A stretch of DNA of 64,000 bases. Source: Alkalihalobacillus sp. BA299. Lineage in GTDB: Bacteria > Bacillota > Bacilli > Bacillales > Bacillaceae_F. The stretch is taken from assembly GCF_017745675.1 (NCBI RefSeq), contig NZ_JAFLJM010000022.1, positions 1 through 64,000 of the forward strand. The letters are read 5' to 3'. The notes beneath the pieces are model-generated. The model worked only from the letters and a program-made list of their open reading frames with translations, searched no databases and was not told where the DNA came from. Made by a program: the position numbers and the translations under genes. This document shows, piece by piece, positions 46,159 through 56,202 of the stretch; the first letter of the stretch is position 1; the number at the start of each line of letters is the position of its first letter.

Positions 46159-47039
46159 TTCGGAATCCGAATCGTAAATTGATAAAATTCATCATTTTCT
46201 TCCTCTGCCGTATCTACGGCTAATCCAGTTTTCATAACCATGTCTACCGATTGCCTAATCGTGTTCATAGCAATACGCATATCTTTTGAATATAGCTTAT
46301 GTTTTGGCTTTTTCTTTTTAGTAGGATTTTCAGCAGCTTCTAGTTTAGCTTTTACTCGCTCTTCTGTTTGCTTAACATTTAACCCTTTTTCGATTATCTC
46401 TGCTAAAATTTGCTCTTGCCATTCATCGTTTTTTAATGAGATTAATGCTCTAGCATGTCTTTCCGTAATTTTCCGTTCTAAAATGGCATCTTGAACAGAC
46501 TGCGGCAAATGAAGCAGTCGTAGTTTATTCGCAATTGTAGACTGTCCTTTACCTAATCTCTGCGCAAGACTTTCTTGTGTAAGTCCGTGCAATTCCAGCA
46601 GTTTCGCATAAGCAATGGCCTCTTCAATAGCAGTTAAACCTTCACGTTGTAAGTTTTCTATTAATGCGACAGATGCTGTTTGTGAATCATTAAACTCCTT
46701 TATGATGGCAGGAATCGTAGCCCACCCTAAACTAGTTACAGCCCTCCAACGTCTTTCACCAGCAATCAATTCATATTGACCGTCTCGTTGACGCACAACG
46801 ATCGGCTGAATCACACCATGTGTTTTTATCGTTTGTGCTAATTCTTCAATTCTCTCATTATCAAAAACAGTACGTGGCTGAAAACGATTTGGAACAATTT
46901 CATGAATAGGAATTTGTTTCACTTCTTCTTTTTCTTCTTTTTCATCACGTGCTTCACTTTCTCCTCTTTCTTCACCTGTTTCCACTTCTTCTTCATTTCT
47001 CTCTCCGAAGCCGAATAGGCGTGAAAACGGCTGTTTCAT
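46152..47039 (-). CDS. noc: Nucleoid occlusion protein Noc
   Basis: ParB paralogue that binds Noc sites and the membrane to stop division over the nucleoid. The N-terminal [13 protein letters not shown] is the amphipathic membrane-targeting helix. An acidic linker (15-42), a ParB/CTP domain ([46 protein letters not shown]) and HTH (about 150-190) follow. 295 residues is slightly longer than usual because of the linker. I saw no Noc-binding palindrome (ATTTCCCGGGAAAT) in this window, as expected near the origin only if sites begin further out. Confidence 0.97.
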   Translation of the reverse strand: MKQPFSRLFGFGERNEEEVETGEERGESEARDEKEEKEEVKQIPIHEIVPNRFQPRTVFDNERIEELAQTIKTHGVIQPIVVRQRDGQYELIAGERRWRAVTSLGWATIPAIIKEFNDSQTASVALIENLQREGLTAIEEAIAYAKLLELHGLTQESLAQRLGKGQSTIANKLRLLHLPQSVQDAILERKITERHARALISLKNDEWQEQILAEIIEKGLNVKQTEERVKAKLEAAENPTKKKKPKHKLYSKDMRIAMNTIRQSVDMVMKTGLAVDTAEEENDEFYQFTIRIPKK

Positions 47040-47078
47040 CGCCTGACACCACCTTCTGAATAATACCGTCTATATTAT

Positions 47079-47229
47079 AGAGGTTGTTCAAATAGTCCTG
47101 GAAAAATAGCTGTCGAATCTCTTCGTTATCTTGCTTCTGCGCTCCTCATGTATTAAAAACATACACTGTGCTGCTCGAAGCTTCGCCGCCTCGATCTTCT
47201 TGGCTCTTTTTGTCCTCCTTTTTGAACAC
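47079..47229. repeat. Short inverted-end element (MITE-like), long form
   Basis: Begins AGAGGTTGTTCAAATAG and ends TCCTCCTTTTTGAACACA, so TGTTCAAA and TTTGAACA form terminal inverted repeats about 145 bases apart. A shortened relative is at 53348-53396. No coding capacity. Confidence 0.6.
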
Positions 47230-47337
47230 ATATTTATATTTAATTTCGATAGGATCATACAAAGTTCCTGCTATTATCTTATAAGTCTTTTATATCTTGG
47301 TTTTAATTGCTACGTCAAGTATTTATTCCTATTTCAA

Positions 47338-47353
47338 TGTTTCACGTGAAACA
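47338..47353. promoter_or_regulatory. parS site between noc and rsmG
   Basis: TGTTTCACGTGAAACA, identical to the site in spo0J, about 3 kb nearer to oriC. Confidence 0.97.
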
Positions 47354-47479
47354 TCTTCCATCTCAATTCCTGCTATGAAACTAGTACATATGTCTATCTT
47401 ATTTATAAACTAAAACTATTATTTTACATTTATTGGTAATTTCATATAATAATAATAATTACTAAAACAAAAATGGTTC

Positions 47480-47546
47480 AAAAAAGCTGAGCTGTTGTAC
47501 TTCTATTCAATAATAAAACTATAAAGTATTCATTTCTACAACAGCC
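47480..47546 (-). terminator. Terminator of the mnmE-mnmG-rsmG operon
   Basis: GCTGTTGTA (47491-47499) pairs with TACAACAGC (47537-47545) around a long AT-rich loop; six T follow on the minus strand after AGCTCAGC. It lies about 40 bases beyond the rsmG stop. Confidence 0.65.
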
Positions 47547-47585
47547 CACTAAATTCCCTGCCAAAAGAAGGAATTTTTAAAAATA

Positions 47586-48302
47586 TTATATAATTGGTTG
47601 CTTATTTGGAGTTCCCGGTTTTCTAGGATACTTATTAGGTGTTGATTTTAATTTTTCTACAATGATTATATGACGTTCACTTTCTTCAAACGGTAGCAAG
47701 AAACGTTCGTCCTTCACAAGCTTGCCACCTAATAAAGAAATTGCCTTTTTCCCCTCTTTTAATTCTTCACTTGCTCCTGCACCTTTCATTGCAATAAATG
47801 TACCGCTAACCTTAACTAAAGGGAGACAAAGTTCAGAGAGTACAGGCATCCTTGCTACAGCTCGAGCCATAACTATATCATATTTTTCTCGGTGATCTTT
47901 ATTTTTCCCAAATAATTCAGCTCGGTCATGGAAGAATGATACATCGTCTAAATGTAAGCGATCAGCCAAATGATTTAAAAAACCAATCCGTTTATTTAAT
48001 GAATCGACGATACTAACGTGAAGCTGTGGAAAGCAAATTTTCAATGGGATACTCGGAAAGCCAGCACCTGCTCCTACGTCTATTATCTTAGACGGCTTTG
48101 AAAAATCATAATAAAATGCGGCTGAAATCGAATCAAAGAAATGCTTTAAGTACACTTCATTTTCTTCAGTGATCGCTGTCAAGTTCATTTTTTCATTCCA
48201 CTCAACTAATGTTTGGTAATAAATATTGAATTGTTCAAGTTGTGTAGGAGAAAGAGAGATCCCCTTCTCCTCAACCATACGCTGAAACTGTTCTTTACTC
48301 AT
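47586..48302 (-). CDS. rsmG: 16S rRNA (guanine-527 N7)-methyltransferase
   Basis: Methylates G527 of 16S rRNA. The SAM-binding motif [17 protein letters not shown], the upstream [18 protein letters not shown] and [17 protein letters not shown] are the GidB signature. 238 residues is normal. It follows mnmG by 16 bases and belongs to the mnmE-mnmG-rsmG operon. Confidence 0.98.
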   Translation of the reverse strand: MSKEQFQRMVEEKGISLSPTQLEQFNIYYQTLVEWNEKMNLTAITEENEVYLKHFFDSISAAFYYDFSKPSKIIDVGAGAGFPSIPLKICFPQLHVSIVDSLNKRIGFLNHLADRLHLDDVSFFHDRAELFGKNKDHREKYDIVMARAVARMPVLSELCLPLVKVSGTFIAMKGAGASEELKEGKKAISLLGGKLVKDERFLLPFEESERHIIIVEKLKSTPNKYPRKPGTPNKQPII

Positions 48303-48318
48303 AGATCCTCCAAATTGA

Positions 48319-50208
48319 TTAAGATGGCTTTACCTTTGCAAGTCGACCTTGCTCTAAATACACAAGTAAAATTGAAATATCCGCTGGGTTGACTCCGGAT
48401 ACTCGTGAAGCTTGGCCGACAGATAACGGACGAACTTGACTTAACTTTTGTTTCGCCTCTGTCGCTAATCCTGAAATTGCATGATAGTCTAGATCTTCTG
48501 GAATTTTTTTATCTTCCATTTTCATCGCTCGTTCGACCTGTTGTAACTGTTTTTCGATGTAACCCTCATATTTAATTTGAATTTCTACTTGCTCTTGAAC
48601 ATCATCTGATATTTCTTTTTCTGCCGGAGCAAGCTCGTGGATATGAGAATAATTGATTTCAGGCCTTTTTAATAAGTGCAATGCACGGACTGCATCATGC
48701 AAAGGAGAGGACTGCGCAGCACTCAATAAGGCCTGCACATCGTCACTTGGCTTGATTATCACAGCCTCTAACCGCTTCTTCTCTTCTTCTATTAGCATTT
48801 TCTTCTCTTTAAATCGCTCATACCGTTCTTCAGGAATAAGTCCAATATCGTACCCGACATCAGTGAGTCGTAAATCAGCATTGTCATGTCGTAATAACAA
48901 ACGGTGCTCTGCACGTGACGTGAGCAGACGATACGGCTCATTTGTTCCTTTCGTTACTAAATCATCAATAAGTACTCCGATATAAGCCTGTGAGCGGTCA
49001 AGAATAATGCCATCTTTTCCCTGGGAATATCTTGCCGCATTGATCCCAGCAACAATGCCTTGACCAGCAGCCTCTTCATAGCCAGATGTTCCATTAATTT
49101 GACCTGCTGTAAATAGCCCTGACACTTTCTTTGTTTCAAGCGTCGGCCATAATTGTGTTGGAACAATCGCATCATACTCAATCGCATACCCAGGACGCAT
49201 CATTCGTACATTTTCAAGACCAGGAATTGTCTTTAACATATTTAGCTGTACATCTTCAGGTAAACTTGTAGAAAACCCTTGTACATAAACTTCACTCGTA
49301 TTACGCCCTTCAGGTTCTAAGAAAATTTGATGGCGAGGTTTATCATTAAACCGCACAACCTTATCTTCAATCGAAGGACAATACCTTGGACCTGTTCCTT
49401 CAATCACACCAGAGTACATCGGTGACCGGTGTAAATTATTATTAATAATATGATGAGTATCTTCACTCGTGTATGTTAACCAACAAGGTAATTGATCCGT
49501 AATGTATTTTGTCGTTTCATAAGAAAACGATCGAGGGACATCATCACCAGGCTGTATTTCCGTTTTCGAATAATCAATCGTACTACTATTGACCCGTGGT
49601 GGTGTTCCTGTTTTAAAACGTACCATTTCAAACCCTAGCTCTTTAAGGTGATACGAGAGCTTCACCGATGGCTGCATATTGTTAGGACCACTTTCGTACG
49701 CTAAATCCCCGAGAATGATCTTCCCTCTTAAATATGTTCCTGTCGTAATTATGACAGCTTGAGCACGGTATTCTGCACCTGTATTCGTAATGACGCCTTT
49801 ACAAACACCATCTTCGACAATTAGCCGATCAACCATACCTTGCCGAAGCAATAGGTTTTCTTCATCTTCAAGTGTTTTTTTCATTTCATGCTGGTACATA
49901 AATTTATCCGCTTGAGCTCGTAATGCACGTACAGCAGGACCTTTCCCTGTATTTAACATACGCATTTGGATATGTGTTTTATCAATATTTCGACCCATCT
50001 CGCCGCCTAAAGCATCAATTTCCCGGACAACAATCCCTTTCGCTGGTCCCCCGACAGAAGGGTTACACGGCATATAAGCGACTGCATCTAAATTTAAAGT
50101 TAGAATAAGGGTGTTTGCACCCATTCGCGCTGCTGCAAGCGCTGCTTCACAGCCTGCATGGCCAGCACCGATAACAATAACGTCAAATTCACCACCTTGA
50201 TACTGCAT
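48319..50208 (-). CDS. mnmG: tRNA U34 modification enzyme MnmG (GidA)
   Basis: FAD enzyme that with MnmE installs the (carboxy)methylaminomethyl group at U34 of tRNAs. The N-terminal [20 protein letters not shown] is the dinucleotide fold. [19 protein letters not shown] and the [21 protein letters not shown] motif (second signature) follow, with a helical C-terminal domain that binds MnmE. 629 residues is standard. A decayed copy of its 5' end lies downstream of gyrA (63843-63955). Confidence 0.98.
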   Translation of the reverse strand: MQYQGGEFDVIVIGAGHAGCEAALAAARMGANTLILTLNLDAVAYMPCNPSVGGPAKGIVVREIDALGGEMGRNIDKTHIQMRMLNTGKGPAVRALRAQADKFMYQHEMKKTLEDEENLLLRQGMVDRLIVEDGVCKGVITNTGAEYRAQAVIITTGTYLRGKIILGDLAYESGPNNMQPSVKLSYHLKELGFEMVRFKTGTPPRVNSSTIDYSKTEIQPGDDVPRSFSYETTKYITDQLPCWLTYTSEDTHHIINNNLHRSPMYSGVIEGTGPRYCPSIEDKVVRFNDKPRHQIFLEPEGRNTSEVYVQGFSTSLPEDVQLNMLKTIPGLENVRMMRPGYAIEYDAIVPTQLWPTLETKKVSGLFTAGQINGTSGYEEAAGQGIVAGINAARYSQGKDGIILDRSQAYIGVLIDDLVTKGTNEPYRLLTSRAEHRLLLRHDNADLRLTDVGYDIGLIPEERYERFKEKKMLIEEEKKRLEAVIIKPSDDVQALLSAAQSSPLHDAVRALHLLKRPEINYSHIHELAPAEKEISDDVQEQVEIQIKYEGYIEKQLQQVERAMKMEDKKIPEDLDYHAISGLATEAKQKLSQVRPLSVGQASRVSGVNPADISILLVYLEQGRLAKVKPS

Positions 50209-50229
50209 GTGGTTTTCATCTCCTTTTTA

Positions 50230-51606
50230 TTATTTCCCTAAACAGAACTGAGAAAATAATTGATCAATCAAACTTTCGTGTACACTGTCACCGATGATTT
50301 CACCCAATAATTCCCACGTCCGTGTAATATCTATTTGAACCATGTCTACAGGCATACCATTTTCAATTGCCTGGATCGCATCATTTACTGATTTCTTCGC
50401 TTGATTTAAAAGCGCAATATGTCGTGAATTGGAAACATACGTTACATCTTCCCCTTCAATCCCTGCAACAAAGAACAATTCTTTAATGGCCTCTTCTAGT
50501 TCATCGACACCTTCATCTCGTAATAACGACGTTGTGACAACTGGTCGACCCTTAGAAAGCTGTTTCACCCGCTCAAGATCAATTTTTTGAGGTAAATCGG
50601 TTTTATTTACGATGATAATGGCATCCATACCGTCAATTGTTTGTAATAATGCTTCATCTTCTATTGTTAATTCTTCACTATAATTCAACACTAACAATAT
50701 AAGTTGTGCTGCTTTTAATGCTTGACGAGACCGTTCGACCCCAATTTTTTCAACAATATCTTCCGTTTCACGGATTCCCGCTGTATCAATTAACCGTAAT
50801 GGAACACCTCTGACATTGACGTACTCTTCAATAACATCTCGTGTTGTTCCTGGAATATCGGTTACAATCGCTTTATTTTCATGGACTAAACTATTTAGTA
50901 AAGAGGATTTTCCAACATTTGGTCTCCCGATAATTGCCGTTGCAAGGCCTTCTCTTAATATTTTTCCTTGTGCTGCCGTATCTAATAGCTTGACAATTTC
51001 TAGGTGAACAAACTGGGCCTTTTCGAGCAATAACTGATTCGTCATCTCTTCAGCATCGTATTCAGGATAATCGATATTTACTTCGACGTGAGCAACGGTT
51101 TCTAATAACGCTTGACGTAATGTTTTAATTTTTTTCGAAAGACGTCCATCTAATTGACCTAGAGCAACATTCATCGCTCGATCCGTTTTTGCTCGAATTA
51201 AATCAATGACTCCTTCTGCCTGTGACAAATCAATTCTTCCATTTAAAAATGCTCGTTTGGTAAATTCCCCAGGCTCCGCTAATCGCGCCCCTTCATTTAA
51301 CACGAGCTGCAATACACGATTGACAGATACTAATCCACCATGACAATTGATTTCGACAATATTTTCACGCGTAAACGTTCTTGGTCCTTTTAATACAGAA
51401 ACCATTACTTCTTCAACTTTGGTCTCTGTATTCGGATCAATAATATATCCATAGTGGATCGTATGACTTTCAACCTCCACTAACCGTTTTTTTCCTTTAA
51501 AAATTTTATCTGCAATTTTTATCGCTTCGTCACCTGATAGTCTAACGATCGCAATCGCTCCCTCTCCCATCGGTGTCGATATTGCAGCAATAGTATCGAA
51601 TTCCAT
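50230..51606 (-). CDS. mnmE: tRNA modification GTPase MnmE (TrmE)
   Basis: GTPase partner of MnmG. The N-terminal domain with [22 protein letters not shown] binds formyl-tetrahydrofolate. A helical domain follows, and the inserted G domain has G1 [17 protein letters not shown]3 [13 protein letters not shown] and G4 VNKTD. The C-terminus ends FCLGK, keeping the required Cys. 458 residues fits. A palindromic pair of DnaA boxes lies 160-180 bases upstream of its start. Confidence 0.98.
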   Translation of the reverse strand: MEFDTIAAISTPMGEGAIAIVRLSGDEAIKIADKIFKGKKRLVEVESHTIHYGYIIDPNTETKVEEVMVSVLKGPRTFTRENIVEINCHGGLVSVNRVLQLVLNEGARLAEPGEFTKRAFLNGRIDLSQAEGVIDLIRAKTDRAMNVALGQLDGRLSKKIKTLRQALLETVAHVEVNIDYPEYDAEEMTNQLLLEKAQFVHLEIVKLLDTAAQGKILREGLATAIIGRPNVGKSSLLNSLVHENKAIVTDIPGTTRDVIEEYVNVRGVPLRLIDTAGIRETEDIVEKIGVERSRQALKAAQLILLVLNYSEELTIEDEALLQTIDGMDAIIIVNKTDLPQKIDLERVKQLSKGRPVVTTSLLRDEGVDELEEAIKELFFVAGIEGEDVTYVSNSRHIALLNQAKKSVNDAIQAIENGMPVDMVQIDITRTWELLGEIIGDSVHESLIDQLFSQFCLGK

Positions 51607-51763
51607 TCTGTCACCTCTTTTCTAACCATGATCTTATATGATAAATAATTTTTATTGTGTTTATCGTTCAACATACTTCCCTAAATTAATAGAATACCAC
51701 ATATTGCCGTTCAAAAAAAGATATCAACAACTCTCCTTCTATTTTAACCTATCTTTCCTTAAG

Positions 51764-51795
51764 AAAAACATTATCCACATGTGGATAATGTTTTT
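51764..51795. promoter_or_regulatory. 32-nt perfect palindrome with two abutting DnaA boxes
   Basis: TTATCCACA (51771-51779) is directly followed by TGTGGATAA (51780-51788), flanked by AAAAACA and TGTTTTT. The whole forms a perfect inverted repeat with no loop spacer, with T-runs outward. It could also act as a weak bidirectional terminator. Confidence 0.85.
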
Positions 51796-51870
51796 TCAAT
51801 CAACAACATTCATATACTCATTACAATTATTACTGCGGTAAGCTCAAAATTTATTCTTTCTTATTCGTTA

Positions 51871-51912
51871 AAAAAAGTGCCTGACACCTCTTCTAGAGAT
51901 ACACAGACACTT
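51871..51912 (-). terminator. Terminator of rpmH-rnpA-spoIIIJ-jag
   Basis: AGTGTCTGTGT and GTGTCAGGCACT arms, with small mismatches, enclose about 13 bases; seven T follow on the minus strand. It lies just past the jag stop. Confidence 0.75.
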
Positions 51913-51924
51913 ATTGGTTCTTTT

Positions 51925-52545
51925 TTATTTATTTGGATTAATAACAATATATCTCCGAGGCTCTTGTCCTTCAGAGTATGTTGCTATCCCTTTAATATTT
52001 TGAAGTGCAGTATGAATTACTTTCCGTTCATGAGCATGCATAGGCTCTAATTTGACCGGCTTTTTCGTTTGGATCGCTTTCTTTGCAAGTCGATCAGCTA
52101 ATTGCTCTAACGACTGCTTTCTTCGTTCGCGATAGTTTTCTGCATCTAGGCGAATCCGTAAAAAGCCATCTGAATTTCGATTAGCCACTAAATTCACTAG
52201 ATACTGAAGCGAATCCAACGTTTGCCCTCTTCTTCCAATCAGTGTACCAATTTGCTCACCCTGTAAGTCAAAAATGGTCTCTCGATTTTCCGTTTTTATG
52301 TCGATATTCACTTGGACACCCATTTTTTCGATTAAGACTTGGAGAAAATCCATCGCCTCTTCGACCGAATTGGGTTTTAATTTAACTTCAACCACTGCTG
52401 GCTTACCGCCAAAAAGTCCAAATAATCCTTTTTGAGGTTGTTCCATCACTTGAATCTCTACTTCATCTCTTGTTGTATTTAGTTCTACTAATGCTTTTTG
52501 AACAGCTTCTTCAACAGTTTTTCCAGATGCAGTCACTTTTTTCAC
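51925..52545 (-). CDS. jag: RNA-binding protein Jag (KhpB)
   Basis: Three domains are visible: a Jag-N domain (1-50, [22 protein letters not shown]), a linker, a KH domain (about 85-140, [17 protein letters not shown]), and R3H (about 145-205, [17 protein letters not shown]). It is probably an RNA-binding partner of KhpA that affects cell elongation. The start is GTG at 52545, overlapping the spoIIIJ stop by four bases, so they are translationally coupled. Confidence 0.97.
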   Translation of the reverse strand: MKKVTASGKTVEEAVQKALVELNTTRDEVEIQVMEQPQKGLFGLFGGKPAVVEVKLKPNSVEEAMDFLQVLIEKMGVQVNIDIKTENRETIFDLQGEQIGTLIGRRGQTLDSLQYLVNLVANRNSDGFLRIRLDAENYRERRKQSLEQLADRLAKKAIQTKKPVKLEPMHAHERKVIHTALQNIKGIATYSEGQEPRRYIVINPNK

Positions 52546-53309
52546 TTCTTCTTTCCCCCTGCACTTACTGGTTCTTCTTTTTTCCCTGCATTCGGGCCGG
52601 TAATAAAGTAAGTTTGTGCAATCATAAATAAGTTACCTACTACCCAATATAATGTTAACGCTGCTGGGAAGAACATCGCAAATACAAAAATCATGATCGG
52701 CATCATGTATAATAAAATTTTCATTTGCGGATTATCCGTTACCATCATCAATTTTTGCTGAACGAAAGTAGTAATACCAGCTATCAACGGAAGTATAATT
52801 GGATCAGGAACATCAAGATAGAACCATAAGAATTGCTGATGTCCAATTTCCTGTGTACGCATAATAGCATGATAAAATGCAAGCAAGATCGGCATTTGAA
52901 TAAATAAAGGTAAACAACCAGCTAAGGGATTGACTCCTTTTTCCTGGAACATTTTCATTGTTTCCTGTTGAAGCTTCTGTTGTGTCTTTTGATCTTTTGC
53001 ACTATATTTCTCACGTAACTTTTGCATTTCTGGCTGTATCGCTTGCATTGCTTTTGCACTTTTCGTTTGTTTGATCATTAATGGTAGAATTAATGTACGT
53101 AGCAAAATAGTAACTACTATAATAGCCAGACCAAAACTATCATTAAAAAAATCTGCAAAATAAATGATTAACCAAGATAATGGATATACAAGGTAGCGAT
53201 CCCAAACACCAGTACTTTCAGCATTAATCGGCTCTTCTAAGTCAAAACACCCTGTAAGAAGAACAAGCATACTGACAAGCAACAAGGTTAAACCAAGCTT
53301 TCTCGACAC
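52542..53309 (-). CDS. spoIIIJ: Membrane protein insertase YidC/OxaA (SpoIIIJ)
   Basis: Inserts proteins into the membrane and is needed in sporulation for the forespore SigG stage. The N-terminal lipoprotein signal has lipobox LTGC. Five helices cover the rest, with the conserved Arg in [22 protein letters not shown] in the hydrophilic groove, [13 protein letters not shown] and [16 protein letters not shown]. 255 residues is typical. GTG 53309 follows AAGGAGG. Next to jag and rnpA in the standard order. Confidence 0.97.
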   Translation of the reverse strand: MSRKLGLTLLLVSMLVLLTGCFDLEEPINAESTGVWDRYLVYPLSWLIIYFADFFNDSFGLAIIVVTILLRTLILPLMIKQTKSAKAMQAIQPEMQKLREKYSAKDQKTQQKLQQETMKMFQEKGVNPLAGCLPLFIQMPILLAFYHAIMRTQEIGHQQFLWFYLDVPDPIILPLIAGITTFVQQKLMMVTDNPQMKILLYMMPIMIFVFAMFFPAALTLYWVVGNLFMIAQTYFITGPNAGKKEEPVSAGGKKK

Positions 53310-53347
53310 CTACATTTCCTCCTTGTCATTCACCAAATCTACATTTT

Positions 53348-53396
53348 AGAGGTTGTCCAAAAAGAAAAATAAATTTCATCCTCCTTTTTGGACATA
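53348..53396. repeat. Short inverted-end element (MITE-like), short form
   Basis: AGAGGTTGTCCAAAAAG at one end and TCCTCCTTTTTGGACATA at the other match the ends of the element at 47079-47229, with a compensating T-to-C and A-to-G change that keeps the pairing. Here the arms are only about 20 bases apart, so a hairpin forms. It lies between spoIIIJ and rnpA. Confidence 0.55.
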
Positions 53397-53427
53397 AAAT
53401 TTTTATTAAAGTTGAGTACCGCCATTA

Positions 53428-53778
53428 TCATCTATTATCTTTTAAAAACACACCAGCTTTTTTAGACACATGAACTAGACTTTTTTCCATTTCAAAAAAG
53501 TCCATTTCTGCTGTCGGTTTCCTGGCAATAACGACATAGTCTTTATCCTGTAACAGCTTGTCTTCATATTGATGAAACCACTCACGTATGATTCGTTTAA
53601 TTCTGTTTCGCATAACAGCATTACCTACTCGCTTGCTCACAGATAATCCGATTCGAAAATGAGTTTGTCCCTCCTTATGAAGCACATACAAGACAAACTG
53701 ACGGTTAGCAACGGAATTCCCTTTATTAAATATCATAGAGAACTCTTCATTTTTCTTAATACGAAAAGCTTTCTTCAT
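53428..53778 (-). CDS. rnpA: Ribonuclease P protein component
   Basis: Protein cofactor that helps RNase P RNA process tRNA 5' ends. The N-terminal [28 protein letters not shown] and the RNR motif [18 protein letters not shown] are diagnostic. 116 residues is usual. It is co-transcribed with rpmH upstream. Confidence 0.98.
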   Translation of the reverse strand: MKKAFRIKKNEEFSMIFNKGNSVANRQFVLYVLHKEGQTHFRIGLSVSKRVGNAVMRNRIKRIIREWFHQYEDKLLQDKDYVVIARKPTAEMDFFEMEKSLVHVSKKAGVFLKDNR

Positions 53779-53864
53779 CCGTTACACCCCAACGATCTTT
53801 TATTACAATTATTTATTCTACCAAAAAAGAGCCACATTTAGACCTCTGCCGTCCTTTTTTAGTG

Positions 53865-53894
53865 AAAAAGACCACTGAAGATTCCAGTGGCCTA
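53865..53894 (-). terminator. Hairpin at the end of rpmH
   Basis: CCACTG / CAGTGG stem ending at the rpmH stop, followed by five T on the minus strand. It may attenuate transcription into rnpA so that L34 is made in excess. Confidence 0.6.
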
Positions 53895-54029
53895 TGCAGA
53901 TAAAACTTTTCTTCCCTTACGACGACGACGAGCTAAAACTTTACGACCGTTTGGTGTGCTCATGCGCGCACGGAAGCCGTGAACTTTCTTACGCTTTCGG
54001 TTATTTGGTTGAAACGTTGGTTTTCCCAT
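53892..54029 (-). CDS. rpmH: Ribosomal protein bL34
   Basis: 45 residues starting [19 protein letters not shown], continuing [20 protein letters not shown] and ending RKVLSA. This is the highly conserved L34 sequence, with one extra N-terminal residue (GKP in place of KR) compared with B. subtilis. GGGAGGTG precedes ATG 54029. It is divergent from dnaA across the oriC region and was found by direct translation, being very short. Confidence 0.98.
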   Translation of the reverse strand: MGKPTFQPNNRKRKKVHGFRARMSTPNGRKVLARRRRKGRKVLSA

Positions 54030-54683
54030 CTATAACACCTCCCTGAGGATATACTCAACATAGACATTCTTGTAAATTATAAGGAACATAACAGCTAATT
54101 GTCAAGTACACCTCTACAATTCTCTTTACTGTTAAATCTTTCAATACCATCGATCAGCACCAGTTCATTTTCTGAAATAATCTTCTTATATCAACTTGTG
54201 GATAACATTTATCGACAAGTTTTGACTTTTCCTCAAGTTTATTTACAACCTATACACATCATCTAGTGTTGTGGGCAAATTCTAAACACAAGTACTAGTA
54301 TTCTGTGGATAAATCGATAAAACCGTTGCAACACCTAATATTTTTTGCTATTATATATTTGTTTTCACCCGTGGATATTTTTATTTAATTTTTACCTTAT
54401 CCACAACCTGTGAATAAACCTGTGGATAGTTATTAGAGGGTGTTTATTATCTTATCCACACAGTGTTTATATTTTATAATACGACGCTTTTCTACTATAT
54501 TATACATTTTTTCCACATATGCTGTGTATTGCATACTTATTCATTCGTTTAAAAACTGCATTATACAAAGCTTGTACAGTAGAAAAAAGCTACTATCCTA
54601 TAAAAACTTGGATACAAGCCAAGTTTTTATTTAATTTTTATGAAAGTCGGAATTCATCCTTAAAGAAAAGGAGGGAACAATCT
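54030..54683. other. oriC: oriC part 1 (upstream of dnaA)
   Basis: A 650-base non-coding region with DnaA boxes at 54197-54205 and 54304-54312 (TGTGGATAA), 54397-54405 and 54452-54460 (TTATCCACA). Near matches are at 54409-54417 (TGTGAATAA) and 54421-54429 (TGTGGATAG). It also carries the dnaA promoter, probably autoregulated by DnaA, and the rpmH promoter on the other strand. AT-rich stretches are at 54330-54395 and 54465-54520. It corresponds to the incA/incB side of the B. subtilis origin. Confidence 0.93.
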
Positions 54684-56036
54684 TTGGAGAACATAAACGA
54701 TTTATGGGACCGAGCTCTAGCTGCGATGGAAGTTAAAGTGAGCAAGCCAAGTTTTGAAACTTGGTTAAAGGCTACAAAAGCAAATAACATTGAAAGTGAT
54801 ACGATCATAATCACAGCACCTAATGAGTTTGCAAGGGATTGGTTAGAAAATCGTTATTCAAGTATTATTTCTGAAACGTTAGAGGATATTACTGGATCCG
54901 AATTAAATGTTAAATTTATTATTCCCAAAAATCAGTTAGAAGATGATTTTCTAGTTGAGCCGGAAGTTAAAAAGTTGCCTAAGGATCCTCTACCATCAAA
55001 TGGTGATATCCCTAAAAGCATGCTAAACCCAAAATACACATTTGATACTTTTGTTATTGGATCAGGGAACCGCTTTGCTCATGCTGCATCTCTTGCCGTT
55101 GCTGAGGCACCAGCAAAAGCATATAACCCCTTATTTATATATGGTGGAGTAGGTTTAGGAAAAACACACTTAATGCACGCGATTGGCCATTATGTCATTG
55201 ATCATAATCCGAATGCAAAAGTTGTCTATTTATCTTCAGAAAAGTTTACAAATGAGTTTATTAACGCAATACGTGACAATAAAGCTGTTCATTTTCGCAA
55301 TAAATATCGAAATGTGGATGTGCTTTTAATAGATGATATTCAGTTCTTAGCTGGAAAAGAACAAACTCAAGAAGAGTTTTTCCATACATTTAATGCGTTA
55401 CATGAAGAAAGTAAGCAAATTGTCATTTCAAGTGATCGTCCACCGAAAGAAATTCCGACATTGGAGGATAGATTACGTTCTCGTTTTGAGTGGGGACTAA
55501 TAACTGATATTACGCCTCCTGACTTAGAGACACGGATTGCAATTTTAAGGAAAAAAGCAAAAGCAGAAAATTTAGATATCCCTAATGAAGTAATGCTATA
55601 TATTGCAAATCAAATCGACACGAACATTCGTGAATTAGAGGGAGCTCTTATTCGAGTAGTCGCTTATTCATCCTTGATTAACCAAGATATGAATGCTGAC
55701 TTAGCTGCTGATGCATTAAAAGATATTATTCCTAATTCCAAACCAAAAGTACTAACAATCATTGATATTCAAAAAGCAGTTGGAGAACACTATAGTGTCA
55801 AATTAGATGATTTTAAAGCAAAGAAACGAACAAAATCTGTTGCTTTTCCTCGTCAAATTGCGATGTATTTATCTCGTGAGTTGACAGATGCTTCTTTACC
55901 TAAAATCGGTAGTGAATTTGGAGGCCGAGATCATACAACAGTCATTCACGCTCATGAAAAAATTTCAAAATTGCTTACGACAGATCATGAACTTCAACAA
56001 AAAATCCAAGAGATCATCGAGCAGCTTAGAAATTAA
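54684..56036 (+). CDS. dnaA: Chromosomal replication initiator DnaA
   Basis: AAA+ initiator that binds DnaA boxes and opens oriC. TTG 54684 is chosen because AAAGGAGGG lies eight bases upstream and the product then begins (M)[18 protein letters not shown] as in relatives. Longer frames from 54519 run into oriC. Domain I is 1-80, the linker 85-110, and AAA+ has Walker [16 protein letters not shown] and Walker [21 protein letters not shown]. The DNA-binding domain IV ends with [15 protein letters not shown]. 450 residues. First gene of dnaA-dnaN. Confidence 0.99.
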   Translation: MENINDLWDRALAAMEVKVSKPSFETWLKATKANNIESDTIIITAPNEFARDWLENRYSSIISETLEDITGSELNVKFIIPKNQLEDDFLVEPEVKKLPKDPLPSNGDIPKSMLNPKYTFDTFVIGSGNRFAHAASLAVAEAPAKAYNPLFIYGGVGLGKTHLMHAIGHYVIDHNPNAKVVYLSSEKFTNEFINAIRDNKAVHFRNKYRNVDVLLIDDIQFLAGKEQTQEEFFHTFNALHEESKQIVISSDRPPKEIPTLEDRLRSRFEWGLITDITPPDLETRIAILRKKAKAENLDIPNEVMLYIANQIDTNIRELEGALIRVVAYSSLINQDMNADLAADALKDIIPNSKPKVLTIIDIQKAVGEHYSVKLDDFKAKKRTKSVAFPRQIAMYLSRELTDASLPKIGSEFGGRDHTTVIHAHEKISKLLTTDHELQQKIQEIIEQLRN

Positions 56037-56047
56037 ATTGTGACTTT

Positions 56048-56200
56048 TGTGAATAACTCACCCTAGCCTATGCACACATTATCCACATGTGTATAGGCTT
56101 TATCTTTCGCTTCTTTTTATACTTATCCACAAATTCACAAGCCCTACTACTATTACTATTACTTTTTTAATAAAAATAAATTAATAATAAAGGTGATCAA
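56048..56200. other. oriC: oriC part 2: DnaA boxes, DnaA-trio and unwinding region
   Basis: Between dnaA and dnaN lie DnaA boxes at 56048-56056 (TGTGAATAA), 56079-56087 and 56123-56131 (TTATCCACA). Next come a GC-richer spacer and then CTACTACTATTACTATTACT at 56144-56163. The latter matches the DnaA-trio, read as 3'-GAT-5' triplets on the other strand. AT-rich DNA with long T and A runs follows (56163-56195), as expected for the unwinding element. Confidence 0.9.
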
Positions 56201-56202
56201 TC

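Larger units (their letters stand above)
47230..47585. other. Intergenic region between noc and rsmG
   Basis: Contains a parS (47338-47353), very AT-rich DNA (47354-47470) and the rsmG terminator. No gene is seen. With the MITE-like element the whole gap is about 545 bases. Confidence 0.6.
51607..51924. other. Intergenic region between mnmE and jag
   Basis: 318 bases without a gene. It holds the mnmE upstream region, a 32-base perfect palindrome with two DnaA boxes, and the jag terminator. Confidence 0.6.

Noticed and set aside
54440-54683. Open frames within the oriC region, including an N-terminal extension of dnaA
   Set aside because: They cross DnaA boxes and lack ribosome-binding sites; the TTG at 54684 with a strong site gives the standard DnaA N-terminus.
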